Source of the DNA: Bacteroidales bacterium
GTDB taxonomy: Bacteria; Bacteroidota; Bacteroidia; Bacteroidales; P3
DNA: 64,000 nt
NCBI GenBank assembly: GCA_024685285.1
Contig: JAIKVZ010000031.1
Location: 1 to 64,000 of the forward strand
Reading direction: 5' to 3'
Shown here: positions 52,153-61,139 of the stretch, one piece after another
How positions within the stretch are numbered: position 1 is the stretch's first letter
Layout of the letters: each line of letters begins with the position of its first letter
Made by a program: the position numbers and the translations under genes
The notes under the pieces: model-generated
What the model saw: only the letters and a program-made list of their open reading frames with translations
Database searches by the model: none
What the model was told of the DNA's origin: nothing

Positions 52153-52586
52153 AACGCCTCATGCTCATAGTAACTGCCGTGCTGGCCCTCGTGGCCGCCT
52201 GTCAACCCGAAAGCAACTGCCGGGTACCTTTCGGCACGGGCGGTTCAATCGACCTCAGTATGCCAAAGTGGTATGACCTCAGAACCATGGGGAATCCTGT
52301 CACCATTAACCGCGGGCACAAAGGCATCTACGTCACACGCCTCGGCGACGATTTGTTTGTAGCTTTCGAGTGTGCCTGCCCCAACGACAACGACGAATGT
52401 ATGCTGCCCGACACCGAAGCCAATTTTGGCAACGACACCGCAACACACTACGGCGAAATGGTGTTGCGCTGCCCAGTGTGTAACGCTACCTACAACGCCC
52501 TTGACGGCCAGCCCATAGACAACGCCTCGTGCCCCCTGCACCAATACACCGCCACCCTCGACGGCAATATTTTGACAATCAATTAA
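52149..52586 (+). CDS. Rieske-like lipoprotein with Cys in place of His ligands
   Basis: 145 residues. Lipobox AAC (Cys18). The C-terminal half has Rieske form: ECACPNDNDECM, then RCPVCNATYNALDGQPIDNASCPLHQYTATLDGNILTI. In a standard Rieske site the pattern is CxH...CxxH; here it reads CxC...CxxC, so both His positions are Cys. An all-Cys iron-sulphur or zinc site, or a lost site, is possible. Overlaps the cyclase stop by 4 bases. Related proteins with CPxCGS exist in Bacteroidota as far as I recall, role unknown. Confidence 0.7.
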   Translation: MKRLMLIVTAVLALVAACQPESNCRVPFGTGGSIDLSMPKWYDLRTMGNPVTINRGHKGIYVTRLGDDLFVAFECACPNDNDECMLPDTEANFGNDTATHYGEMVLRCPVCNATYNALDGQPIDNASCPLHQYTATLDGNILTIN

Positions 52587-52610
52587 GCAATATATCAAAA
52601 AACAAAAAAT

Positions 52611-52820
52611 ATGAAACGCCACACCCGTCACATCGTAGCCCTGATAGCCGTAGCCACAGTGTGCCTGCTGGCCGCCTCATGCGGCACCTCGCGTTCCAGC
52701 GAGCGGATGTATCCCCGCAAGCAGACCAACGCTCCTCAGAAAGTCAAATCGTCCTACAGCATCAGCGGAAGCAGCCGCGTCGAGGGCACCGACCAGAATC
52801 TGCGCCGCAAGACGTATTAG
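52611..52820 (+). CDS. Small lipoprotein, 69 aa, function unknown
   Basis: Signal peptide with lipobox LAASC (Cys24); the mature part is basic and rich in Ser/Arg with no recognised motif. Lies 24 bases after the Rieske-like gene and is followed by a terminator-like hairpin. Confidence 0.75.
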   Translation: MKRHTRHIVALIAVATVCLLAASCGTSRSSERMYPRKQTNAPQKVKSSYSISGSSRVEGTDQNLRRKTY

Positions 52821-52874
52821 GCTCCTGCACGCCCTCGCGACCCACAGACTGCGCCACCTATGCAAAAAAGTGAC

Positions 52875-52903
52875 GCTGCGATACACTAAACGCAGCATTT
52901 TTG
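52875..52903 (+). terminator. Terminator-like hairpin before mrdA
   Basis: GCTGCG (52875-52880) with CGCAGC (52891-52896), then ATTTTTG. Only 6 bp, so weak to moderate. It would close the efp-lipoprotein unit. Confidence 0.55.
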
Positions 52904-52916
52904 CGTTATATTAATC

Positions 52917-54776
52917 ATGTCAAACCTCTACAGCGACCGCAACCGCGTGGTGAAGATTATCTTCATCGTCGTTGGCGCCATATTTATTGTGCGCCTGGCC
53001 ATGCTGCAGTTGTTCGACCCCAAATACAAGCAATTAGCCGACCAACAGTCGCTCCGCAACATCACCCAGTACCCCGCCCGCGGCTTCATCTACGACCGCC
53101 ACGGCCAGCTGCTGGTGCACAACGAGGCCGTCTACGACTTGATGGTTATTCCCCGCATGGTGCAGAACCTCGACACCGCCTATTTTTGCGAGGCCTTGGG
53201 CATTACACGCGACGACTTCGACCAGCGCATGAAAAAGGCCCGCACCTACTCGCCCTTTGCCGCCTCTATTTTCATGAAGCAGATCTCTAAAGAGGAGTAC
53301 GCGCTATGGGAGAACAAGGCTTTCCGGTTCAAAGGCTTCTATATCTCACAGCGAACCCTGCGCATCTACGACCGTCCCATCGCCGCCCACGTGCTGGGAT
53401 ATGTTGGCGAGGTGAACGAGCGCGACCTGGAGCGCAACCCCTACTACAAACGCGGCGACTACATAGGCAAGAGCGGCCTCGAACTGCAATACGAGGAGGT
53501 GCTGCGCGGAACCAAAGGCAAGAAGATTATGCACGTCGACGTGCACAACCGCGAAATAGGACCCTACCAAAACGGTGCTCTCGACACCCTGCCCATCGAG
53601 GGTCTCAATCTCTACACCACCCTCGATGCCGATCTGCAACAGTATGCCGAAGAGCTCATGGCCAACAAGCGCGGCTGCGTGGTAGCCATCGAACCTGCCA
53701 CCGGCGAGGTTCTGGCACTGGTGTCGGCCCCTTCATACGACCCCAATCTGCTGGTGGGCCGTGTGCGCGGCGACAACTACCGCAAGCTCGAGTCAGATAT
53801 AGCCAAACCTCTCTTCAACCGGGCACTGCAGGCACAATACCCTCCAGGCTCGATATTCAAGGTGGCGCAGGCCATGGTGGCACTCGACTTGGGAGTGATA
53901 CAGCCCGGCACCGGCTTTGTTTGCGACAAGTCGCTCGTGGGCTGCCACAACCACCCCAGCGCCAGCTGCGTGCAGGATGCCATCAAGATGTCGTGCAACC
54001 CCTATTTCTACCAAGTCTACCGCCGCGTGATACAGCAGAACCGCCACCGCAACATCTACCGCGACAGCCAGTACGGCCTCAGCGTGTGGCGCAACTATAT
54101 GCTGGGGTTCGGTTTCGGGCAACGGCTCGACATTGACCTGCCCAACGTGCAGCGCGGCAACATACCCGACACCGCTTTCTACAACCGCTGGTACGGCCGC
54201 GAGCGCTGGGCTTTCTCGACCATCTACAGCAACTCCATAGGCCAAGGCGAGGTCTTGGTAGTGCCGCTACAGATGGCCAACCTTGCCGCCATAGTAGCCA
54301 ACCGCGGCTACTACATCACCCCCCACTTGGTGCGCTACTACGGTCCCGACTCGGTGCGCGACGAGCGCTACCTGCAGCACCACGAGACGGGTGTCGACCA
54401 CCGCTACTTCGACATCGCCGCACGCGGTATGTACGACGTGGTTCATGGCGCCGGCGGCACCGGCCACCGCGCCGCCGTGCCTGGCATAAGCGTGTGCGGC
54501 AAAACCGGCACCGCCGAGAACATAGGCAACGACCACTCGGTGTTCATAGCCTTCGCCCCACAGGACAACCCGCGCATAGCCTTGGCCGTCTATGTCGAGA
54601 ACGCCGCCGGCGGCGGCGGCACATGGGCCGCGCCCATAGCGGGCCTGCTCATCGAGAAATATATCAACGGCGAGGTCAAGCGCCACGATGTTGAACGCCT
54701 ATACCGCGAAGCCGCACCATGCCAGAAACTGCCTTTGGCGCGCAAAATAAAGAAAAGCAAAAAGAAACGACAATGA
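52917..54776 (+). CDS. mrdA: Penicillin-binding protein 2
   Basis: 619 residues. N-terminal membrane segment (IIFIVVGAIFIVRLAML), a pedestal domain with RGFIYDRHGQLLVHNEAVYDL, and a transpeptidase domain with YPPGSIFKVAQ (SxxK), SCNPYF (SxN) and CGKTGTAEN (KTGT). Makes side-wall peptidoglycan with RodA, whose gene overlaps by 4 bases. mreBCD are not in view but usually lie upstream of this pair; here small lipoprotein and efp genes lie upstream. Confidence 0.95.
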   Translation: MSNLYSDRNRVVKIIFIVVGAIFIVRLAMLQLFDPKYKQLADQQSLRNITQYPARGFIYDRHGQLLVHNEAVYDLMVIPRMVQNLDTAYFCEALGITRDDFDQRMKKARTYSPFAASIFMKQISKEEYALWENKAFRFKGFYISQRTLRIYDRPIAAHVLGYVGEVNERDLERNPYYKRGDYIGKSGLELQYEEVLRGTKGKKIMHVDVHNREIGPYQNGALDTLPIEGLNLYTTLDADLQQYAEELMANKRGCVVAIEPATGEVLALVSAPSYDPNLLVGRVRGDNYRKLESDIAKPLFNRALQAQYPPGSIFKVAQAMVALDLGVIQPGTGFVCDKSLVGCHNHPSASCVQDAIKMSCNPYFYQVYRRVIQQNRHRNIYRDSQYGLSVWRNYMLGFGFGQRLDIDLPNVQRGNIPDTAFYNRWYGRERWAFSTIYSNSIGQGEVLVVPLQMANLAAIVANRGYYITPHLVRYYGPDSVRDERYLQHHETGVDHRYFDIAARGMYDVVHGAGGTGHRAAVPGISVCGKTGTAENIGNDHSVFIAFAPQDNPRIALAVYVENAAGGGGTWAAPIAGLLIEKYINGEVKRHDVERLYREAAPCQKLPLARKIKKSKKKRQ

Positions 54777-56035
54777 GAACCACTACCGAGCGCAAACACT
54801 ACGACTGGCTCACCATCGGGCTCTACATAGCCATTGTGCTGTTTGGCTGGCTCAACATCTATGCCGCCTGCTACGACCCCGCCCATGCCGAGCTGTTCGA
54901 CTTTTCGCGCCAGCACGGCAAGCAGCTGCTCTGGATTGGCATAGCCTTGCTGCTGGCGGTGGTGATACTCAACGTCGAGCCGCGCTTCTTTGCCAACACC
55001 TCCTATTTCATATACGTCATCGTTATAGGGCTGCTGGTGCTCACACTGCTCATAGGCAACGAGACCAACGGCGGCAAGTCGTGGATAAAGTTAGGAGCCT
55101 TCAAGCTGCAGTCGTCGGAGTTTGCCAAATTTGCCACCGCGCTGGCTTTGGCCAAATTCATGAGCGCCATCGACCTCGACATCAAACGCCTCAACACCAA
55201 GGTGGTGGCGGCGGTCATAGTGGCTGTACCGGCGGGACTCATCCTGTTGCAGCACGACACCGGCTCGGCGCTGGTGTTTGCCGCCTTCCTGCTGCCCATG
55301 TTCCGCGAGGGTATCTCGGCCAAGGTGCTCATATACGGCGCTATGGCCGCACTGCTCTTCGTGCTGGCACTGCTCATCAACAAGTGGCTGCTTATTGGCA
55401 TTGTGGCGGCGGTGGGCCTGTTCTACCTCTTTGTGTGGCTCAACAAGCGCACACGGCGCGACTACTTCGGCGTGCTGCTGCACGTGCTGCTGGCCGCGGC
55501 CTTCGTCTTCTCGGTCGATTTTGCCTTCAACAACGTGCTCGAAAGCCACCAGCGCGAGCGCATCGACGTGCTGCTGGGCAAGACCGAGGACCTCTCGGGC
55601 GCCGGCTACAACGTGCACCAATCTAAGATAGCCATCGGTTCGGGACGCTTAATTGGCAAGGGGTTCCTGCGGGGCACCGTCACCAAGGCCAACTTCGTGC
55701 CCGAACAAGAGACCGACTTCATCTTCTGCACCGTGGGCGAGGAGTGGGGCTTCTTTGGCAGCACCCTGTTGGTAGTGGCCTACATAGTGCTGCTGGTTCA
55801 CCTCATAAGCATGGCCGAGCGGCAACGCTCCACCTTTGCCCGTTTCTACGGCTACTCGGTGGCCTCGATACTCTTTTTCCACGTAGCTGTCAACGTGGGC
55901 ATGGTGCTGGGACTGCTGCCTGTCATCGGCATACCGCTGCCTTTCTTCAGCTACGGCGGCTCGTCGCTGCTGGCCTTCACCATCCTGCTTTTCATCTTCA
56001 TAAGGCAGGACGCCACCCGAAACCAGTTGCTCTGA
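54773..56035 (+). CDS. rodA: Rod-shape peptidoglycan glycosyltransferase RodA
   Basis: 420 residues with about ten membrane segments of the SEDS family. Motifs are GGKSWIKLGAFKLQSSEFAKFATALALAK, HDTGSALVFAAFLLPMF and EQETDFIFCTVGEEWGFFG near the C-terminal half, then GIPLPFFSYGGSSLL. It polymerises glycan strands and works with PBP2. Start at 54773 (ATGA overlap with mrdA); the upstream in-frame ATG at 54719 lies inside mrdA. Confidence 0.95.
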   Translation: MRTTTERKHYDWLTIGLYIAIVLFGWLNIYAACYDPAHAELFDFSRQHGKQLLWIGIALLLAVVILNVEPRFFANTSYFIYVIVIGLLVLTLLIGNETNGGKSWIKLGAFKLQSSEFAKFATALALAKFMSAIDLDIKRLNTKVVAAVIVAVPAGLILLQHDTGSALVFAAFLLPMFREGISAKVLIYGAMAALLFVLALLINKWLLIGIVAAVGLFYLFVWLNKRTRRDYFGVLLHVLLAAAFVFSVDFAFNNVLESHQRERIDVLLGKTEDLSGAGYNVHQSKIAIGSGRLIGKGFLRGTVTKANFVPEQETDFIFCTVGEEWGFFGSTLLVVAYIVLLVHLISMAERQRSTFARFYGYSVASILFFHVAVNVGMVLGLLPVIGIPLPFFSYGGSSLLAFTILLFIFIRQDATRNQLL

Positions 56036-56054
56036 ACAACTACGACAAGAAAAA

Positions 56055-56086
56055 TTTGGCCAATCCAGATAAAATGCATATCTTTG
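56055..56086 (+). promoter_or_regulatory. Promoter of the frameshifted T9SS gene
   Basis: TTTG (56055-56058) and TATCTTTG (56079-56086), 20-base spacer. The leader to 56239 is about 150 bases, AT-rich (TTAAATATTGTTAAATTTTG), with no recognised riboswitch. Confidence 0.8.
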
Positions 56087-56238
56087 CATTTTGAAACAAA
56101 ATGCTTCACTGCCGCCAGCAAATGTTAAAAATTCTTAAATATTGTTAAATTTTGAGCCGTTTTGGCCTTCTCGTCGTCTATTATATGTGAACTCCAAAAT
56201 TTGCATTGTTTAAAAATAACAAAAAACATCATAAAACC

Positions 56239-57290
56239 ATGAAAAAAACATTTACACTCATTGCATTTGTACTTGCTCTATGCTCGCTCAGCGCCCAAGA
56301 CACAGTTAGGTTCGGCGACTGCAGGTATATGTGCTACCCAAGGCCCACAAATTATTACGAATGCAATACATGTGACACCGCGGATTGTTTATCGTCTTAC
56401 GTTCTTTCTAGATTCATATACTATTCTGTTTATCACACAAGAGAACCAATCAATGTATATGGCATAGCTGTCACTGCCAGTGATACTTTGGATAGATATC
56501 TGAAAACTTATATATGCCAGACCCGTCACGACACATTATTTGTATCGACTCCACCTCCAACTGTAGGAAAAGAAAAATCTACGAATATGAAGCTGATAAT
56601 AAACTGTCTTTAGTCCTTGACTCTCTGGGTAATATCTTGTGGGAGAGTCCCTACACACCTCTCCGTGACACAAACCCTGTCCCGTTTAGCGACTATTTAC
56701 CATGTTTGGAGTTCTATTTTGACGCTCCTGTGCCAGTTACTGACACATTCTTTCTCTGTTTCTGCTCTAACCCTTCAAAACGCGCCACATGGGGACGAGT
56801 TTACTGTTCATATAGCTCCGATTGGCCTATAGGCTCTTTCCCCAATGGAAAATTACATCAAACCCAGACCATCCCAACTGGCATGGCATCAGTCATACCT
56901 GGATTTAGCTATAACTATGTAAATAACGGCTGCAGGGGTGGCGCCTTCCCGATAGTGGTGCTTGACGAAGACCTCATGGACACCACGGGCACCAACCCAC
57001 CCGATACCACTGGCACAGGTGGCGGCGGTGACACTGTAGGTATCAGTGCGGTGACGGGGCAGGCCGCCATCGACATAGTACCCAACCCGACGGACAACGT
57101 GACCACGGTGAGCAGCGCGGTGCCGCTGCGCATGGTCGAGGCCTACGACGTGGCCGGCCGCCTGCTGCTGCGCCAACCCGCCACAGGCCGCACCACCAAG
57201 ATAGACATGAGCGGCTACCGTCCGGGCTGCTACATACTCAAAATCCACACCACCTCCGGCACCGCCCACCGCAAACTACTGAGGAGATAG
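56239..57290 (+). pseudogene. T9SS-exported protein gene with an apparent frameshift
   Basis: Two overlapping frames. The first (56239-56613) has a signal peptide (LSA|QDT) and about 100 residues; the second (about 56514-57290) continues with a domain including YEYEADNKLSLVLDSLG and EFYFDAPVPVTDTFFLCF and a T9SS type A tail (IVPNPTDNVTTVS to GCYILKIHT). The natural joining point is the A-rich run at 56568-56577, so one base is lost or gained there. It may be a true mutation, a phase-variable tract or a sequence error. The first part is more AT-rich than the 3' end, as if the tail came from another source. Confidence 0.75.
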
Positions 57291-57318
57291 CCCTTACCGG
57301 AAAATCGGCACTTTATTC

Positions 57319-57357
57319 GCGGCCCCGCACAATAAAAACGGCGGGGCCGCGTTATAT
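57319..57357 (+). terminator. Terminator-type hairpin before clpX
   Basis: A perfect 10-bp GC-rich stem (57319-57328 with 57341-57350), 12-base loop, then GTTATATTAA; the U-run is weak. Confidence 0.7.
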
Positions 57358-57365
57358 TAACACTT

Positions 57366-58622
57366 ATGGCAAAAAAAGACACTACTAACGAGAGGCGCTG
57401 CTCGTTTTGCGGCAAGCCGGAGTCGAAGGTGGGGATGCTCATCGGCGGCAACGGCCACTATATATGCGACGAGTGCGGTGCCACCGTGGGCTCGATGGTG
57501 GGCATGACCTTCGCCGGTGAGGCCCAGGCCCAACCCGCCGGCGCAGCCAAGCCGGCCCCCCTTGCTCCGCAAACCGACATACCCACCCCAAAGCAAATCA
57601 AGGCCCATCTGGATCAGTATGTCATAGGCCAGGACGACGCTAAACGCGTGCTCGCCGTGGCCGTGTACAACCACTACAAACGCCTCAACTACAACGCCAC
57701 CCACAGCGACGCCGCCGACGTGGAGATTGAGAAGAGCAACATCGTAATAGTGGGCGAGACCGGCACCGGCAAGACCCTGCTGGCCCGCACCATAGCCCGT
57801 ATGCTCGCCGTGCCTTTCTGCATTGCCGACGCCACCACCCTCACCGAGGCCGGCTATGTGGGCGACGACGTGGAGAACGTGCTGGTGCGCCTGCTCCAGG
57901 CCGCCGACGGCAACGTCGAGGCCGCCCAGCGCGGCATTGTCTTCATTGACGAGATAGACAAGATTGCCCGCAAGGGCGACAACCCCTCCATCACCCGCGA
58001 TGTGTCGGGCGAGGGCGTGCAGCAGGCCCTGCTCAAGCTCCTGGAGGGTGCCGTGGTGGGTGTGCCGCCGCAGGGTGGCCGCAAGCATCCCGAGCAGAAA
58101 CTCACCATGATCGACACCCGCAACATTCTCTTCATCTCGGGCGGCGCCTTCGACGGCATTGACCGCATCATCACCTCGCGCCTCGGCAGCAACGCCATTG
58201 GCTACAGCAGCAGCAAGAGCCGCGAAGAGCTGGAACCCGACGCCATTCTGAGCCACGTCATGCCCATGGACCTTAAGAAGTTCGGCCTCATACCCGAGTT
58301 GGTGGGCCGCTTCCCCGTGCTCACCCACCTCGACCCCCTCGACCGCCAGGCCCTCCTGCGCATTCTCACCGAGCCCAAGAACGCCCTCGTCAAGCAGTAC
58401 CAGGAGCTCTTCCACATCGACGGCGTCGAGTTGCACTTCGAGCCCGAGGCCCTCGAGGCCGTGGTGGACCGCGCCACCGAGTTCCACCTCGGCGCACGCG
58501 GACTGCGCTCGATAATGGAGAGCGTGATGAACGACATAATGTTTGAACTGCCCGACACCCGCCGCGACCAGCCCTTCACCGTGAGCCGTGACATGGTGCT
58601 GCAAAAATTCGGCCGCCTATGA
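57366..58622 (+). CDS. clpX: ATP-dependent Clp protease ATP-binding subunit ClpX
   Basis: 418 residues. N-terminal zinc-binding domain ([21 protein letters not shown]), Walker A GETGTGKT, Walker [12 protein letters not shown], pore-loop and sensor regions [11 protein letters not shown], and the C-terminal D2 domain. Unfolds proteins for ClpP. clpP is not adjacent here. Its stop overlaps the start of queD by 4 bases; that link is not a known functional pair. Confidence 0.97.
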   Translation: MAKKDTTNERRCSFCGKPESKVGMLIGGNGHYICDECGATVGSMVGMTFAGEAQAQPAGAAKPAPLAPQTDIPTPKQIKAHLDQYVIGQDDAKRVLAVAVYNHYKRLNYNATHSDAADVEIEKSNIVIVGETGTGKTLLARTIARMLAVPFCIADATTLTEAGYVGDDVENVLVRLLQAADGNVEAAQRGIVFIDEIDKIARKGDNPSITRDVSGEGVQQALLKLLEGAVVGVPPQGGRKHPEQKLTMIDTRNILFISGGAFDGIDRIITSRLGSNAIGYSSSKSREELEPDAILSHVMPMDLKKFGLIPELVGRFPVLTHLDPLDRQALLRILTEPKNALVKQYQELFHIDGVELHFEPEALEAVVDRATEFHLGARGLRSIMESVMNDIMFELPDTRRDQPFTVSRDMVLQKFGRL

Positions 58623-59038
58623 AACTCCGACTCACCAAACAGTTCGTCTTCGAGATGGCCCATGCCCTGCCGGCCTACAACGGCAAGTGCGCCAACCTGC
58701 ACGGCCACTCGTACCACCTGCGCGTCACCGTCGAGGGCGACGCCCCCAAACCCGGCACCGACGGCATGGTGATGGACTTTGCAGAGCTCAAGGTCTTGGT
58801 CGAGAAATGCATCGTAGAACCCTTCGACCACTCGCTGGTGCTGCCCGACACCGGCTGCGGAGCCCCCGACCTGGGGCCCTACAGCGCCAAGCTGCACCTC
58901 ACCCCTTTCCAGCCCACCACCGAGAACCTGCTCATGCACTTCGCCGCCCTGCTCGAGCCGCAGCTGCCCCAAGGGGTGCGCCTGCACTCGATGGCCCTGA
59001 GCGAAACCGACACCTCAACCGCCGAGATAGTGCTGTAA
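58619..59038 (+). CDS. queD: 6-carboxytetrahydropterin synthase (QueD)
   Basis: 139 residues. Zinc-binding His in FEMAHAL and [17 protein letters not shown], then FDHSLVLPD and [14 protein letters not shown]. The family makes 6-carboxy-tetrahydropterin for queuosine; 6-pyruvoyl-tetrahydropterin synthase activity is the alternative. Overlaps clpX by 4 bases; queC/queE are not near. Followed by 11-mer array 7. Confidence 0.93.
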   Translation: MKLRLTKQFVFEMAHALPAYNGKCANLHGHSYHLRVTVEGDAPKPGTDGMVMDFAELKVLVEKCIVEPFDHSLVLPDTGCGAPDLGPYSAKLHLTPFQPTTENLLMHFAALLEPQLPQGVRLHSMALSETDTSTAEIVL

Positions 59039-59109
59039 CGGCAACCGCTTGGCAATCAATCAATTAAACAAAACACACTTAACCACCTCGAATCCAGTCC
59101 GTTAGATAG

Positions 59110-59142
59110 GTTAGGTTCGGGTTAAGGTCGGGTAGACATCGG
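59110..59142. repeat. 11-mer array, copy 7 (three units)
   Basis: GTTAGGTTCGG, GTTAAGGTCGG and GTAGACATCGG. The preceding bases CCAGTCCGTTAGATAG are the reverse complement of the flank seen at copies 4-6. In the convergent gap of queD and manA; G-rich strand on the +. Confidence 0.94.
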
Positions 59143-59189
59143 ACAGAGGTCTACGGCGGCTATAGATTTTGCGGTCTTTACAGGTCTTT

Positions 59190-60308
59190 TCAATGGTTGC
59201 AGCCGCAGTCGCAGCCGTCGTGATGGTGGTGATGGTGGTCGCAGTCGCACTGCGAGGGGGTTCCCACAAACTCGGCCAGCCAGTCGAAATCGTGGTTGTG
59301 CGAAGGGCTGTCGCCCTCCCACAGGTCGGGGTCGACGCTGATTTCGAGCATCTGGGCGTGGCCGTCGGCGTAGAGCTCCACCTCGTCGGCCACGGCTGGC
59401 ACCAGCACGCACTCGCCGGCATGAAGGGGCTCGGCATGGCCCAGGGCGCGCACAGCCCCCACGCCGTCGACACACAGGTAGGCCACAAACGAGTCGAGCT
59501 GCGAGAGGTCTTTGCGCACCGGCTTTTCAATGTCAACCAAATTCACGGTGAAGTGGGCGTTGCTTTGCAGGGGCATGGTGGCTCCATTGCGGCGTGTGTA
59601 GGGGCTGCGTCCGTCGGTCACGGCGCCAAAGTCGAGGGCTGCCAGCGCCTCGGCGGTGTGCAGCTCGCGCAGACGGCCGTTGGCGTCGGGGCGGTTGTAG
59701 TCATAAATGCGGTAGGTGCAGTCCGAAGTCTGCTGTATCTCGGCCACCATGAGGCCCTTGCCGAGGGCGTGGACACGGCCGGCGGGGATGAAGAAGCAGT
59801 CGCCCGCCACGGGGTGCTCAACGTGCATAATCTGCTCCAGTTTGCCGAGTTGCAGAGCCTGCTGGTACTCGTCGGGGGTGACGTCGGTGGCGAAACCGTC
59901 GATGATTTCGCTGCCCGGGTCGGCCTGCATGACGTACCACATCTCGGTCTTGCCGTTCTCCATGCCGCGCTCGCGTGCCAGGCTGTCGTCGGGGTGCACC
60001 TGCACCGAGAGGCGGTCGGCCGAGTCGATGAGCTTGACCAGCACGGGGAAGGTGTTGCCGAAATGCTCGTAGTTGCGCTCGCCGACAAGCTCGCCCATAT
60101 ATATTTCGAGCACCTCGGCCAGGTTGTTGCCCTCGAGGAAGCCGTTGGCCACGACCGACTCGCGGCCTTCGACCGACGAAAGTGCCCAGAGCTCGCCGCA
60201 GTTGGGCAGCGGCGAGTAGTCGAACCCGAGGTCTTTTATGCGGTTGCCGCCCCAGACAACGTTCTTGAAGAGCGGCATGAATTTCATGGGATAAAGCTTG
60301 GAGTCCAT
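59190..60308 (-). CDS. manA: Class I mannose-6-phosphate isomerase with His/Cys-rich tail
   Basis: 372 residues. LSVQVHPDDSLA (the QVHPDD zinc motif), GKTEMWYVM and the C-terminal beta domain are those of type I phosphomannose isomerases of the short firmicute/Bacteroidota form. It links fructose-6-phosphate to mannose-6-phosphate for GDP-sugar synthesis. The last about 20 residues (CDCDHHHHHHDGCDCGCNH) are an unusual metal-binding tail, not part of the known fold. Own promoter at 60346-60353. Confidence 0.94.
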   Translation of the reverse strand: MDSKLYPMKFMPLFKNVVWGGNRIKDLGFDYSPLPNCGELWALSSVEGRESVVANGFLEGNNLAEVLEIYMGELVGERNYEHFGNTFPVLVKLIDSADRLSVQVHPDDSLARERGMENGKTEMWYVMQADPGSEIIDGFATDVTPDEYQQALQLGKLEQIMHVEHPVAGDCFFIPAGRVHALGKGLMVAEIQQTSDCTYRIYDYNRPDANGRLRELHTAEALAALDFGAVTDGRSPYTRRNGATMPLQSNAHFTVNLVDIEKPVRKDLSQLDSFVAYLCVDGVGAVRALGHAEPLHAGECVLVPAVADEVELYADGHAQMLEISVDPDLWEGDSPSHNHDFDWLAEFVGTPSQCDCDHHHHHHDGCDCGCNH

Positions 60309-60345
60309 GGTATTATGCTTATGGTTGATGTTCGGTTACGGACTG

Positions 60346-60353
60346 CAAAGATA
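60346..60353 (-). promoter_or_regulatory. -7 element (TATCTTTG) of manA
   Basis: 38 bases before the manA ATG. Confidence 0.6.
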
Positions 60354-60374
60354 CGAAAAAAATCAGAACCGGCG

Positions 60375-60413
60375 GAAAAAAGTCGGCGGCACCCCTGCGG
60401 GGCGCCGCCGACC
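60375..60413 (-). terminator. Terminator of the porin-like gene
   Basis: A long GC-rich stem (GTCGGCGGC...GCCGCCGAC, 60382-60411) preceded by an A-run on the + strand, giving a U-run on the - strand transcript. Confidence 0.85.
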
Positions 60414-60435
60414 ACTATCGTTTCAAAGTAGTTGT

Positions 60436-61092
60436 TTAGAGGGCGTAGCCGGCACCGACGAAGAAGGCGTTGGCTTTGCGGACGGTCTTGTCGGCAGTGC
60501 TCAGGTTGAGCAGGCCCATGTTGTAGCCGCCAAAGATAAGGATGTTGTTGAAGTTGAGGCAGAGGCCGAGGGTGCCGCTGATGTCGAAGGTGTTGTTCTT
60601 GGCGTTCTCGTCATACCAGTTGGCGGTGCCGTCATAGAGCGTCAAACCCGTGCCGTAGCCGGAGGCATTGATCACAGTATGAGTGCTGCCGCTGAGGGCA
60701 AGACTGAAGGTGGGACCGGCCAGGATGGAGAGCTTGACACCGTTGGAGACATCAAAACCATAGTTGAGCAGCACGGGGATGTCGATGAGAGACTGGTTGT
60801 GCTCCTGCTTTGTGTAACCGGTGACGCCGAACAGGGTGCCCTGCGACTCCTTGGTGGAGGTGTTCATGCGATACTGCAGACCAACCGAGACGTTGAGGCC
60901 ATTGCTCACGGGCAGGTTGTAGCTGGCGCCAACCATGAAGCCGTTGAGGCCGATGGTGTCGGGGGTGCCTCCGTCGTAGGAGGTGAGGATTTTGTTGGGT
61001 GCATAACCTGCATACACGCCCAGCTGGGCATTGGCGGTGCCGCAAACGAGCATGGCGGCGGCAACTGCTAAAACTGTGAATACTTTTTTCAT
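60436..61092 (-). CDS. Porin-family outer-membrane beta-barrel protein
   Basis: 218 residues. Signal peptide (ANA|QLG), then barrel strands with the typical aromatic/glycine alternation (GLQYRMNT, IDIPVLLNYGF, LSILAGPTFSLALSG, NAFFVGAGYAL). Matches the general OMP_b-brl_2/PorT-like pattern; substrate or role unknown. Own promoter element and terminator. Confidence 0.87.
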   Translation of the reverse strand: MKKVFTVLAVAAAMLVCGTANAQLGVYAGYAPNKILTSYDGGTPDTIGLNGFMVGASYNLPVSNGLNVSVGLQYRMNTSTKESQGTLFGVTGYTKQEHNQSLIDIPVLLNYGFDVSNGVKLSILAGPTFSLALSGSTHTVINASGYGTGLTLYDGTANWYDENAKNNTFDISGTLGLCLNFNNILIFGGYNMGLLNLSTADKTVRKANAFFVGAGYAL

Positions 61093-61139
61093 TTTTTGAT
61101 TAGATTTTTGTTAATGTTTGTGTCAATTATTTGAAAATG

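Noticed and set aside
3439-59142. 11-mer arrays as CRISPR or telomere repeats
   Set aside because: Units are 11 bases with no spacers and no cas genes, and the copies are internal, short and dispersed.
57357-60431. Long antisense frames over clpX (57357-58604) and manA (59169-60431)
   Set aside because: Shadows of strongly biased codon use; no domain or start signal.
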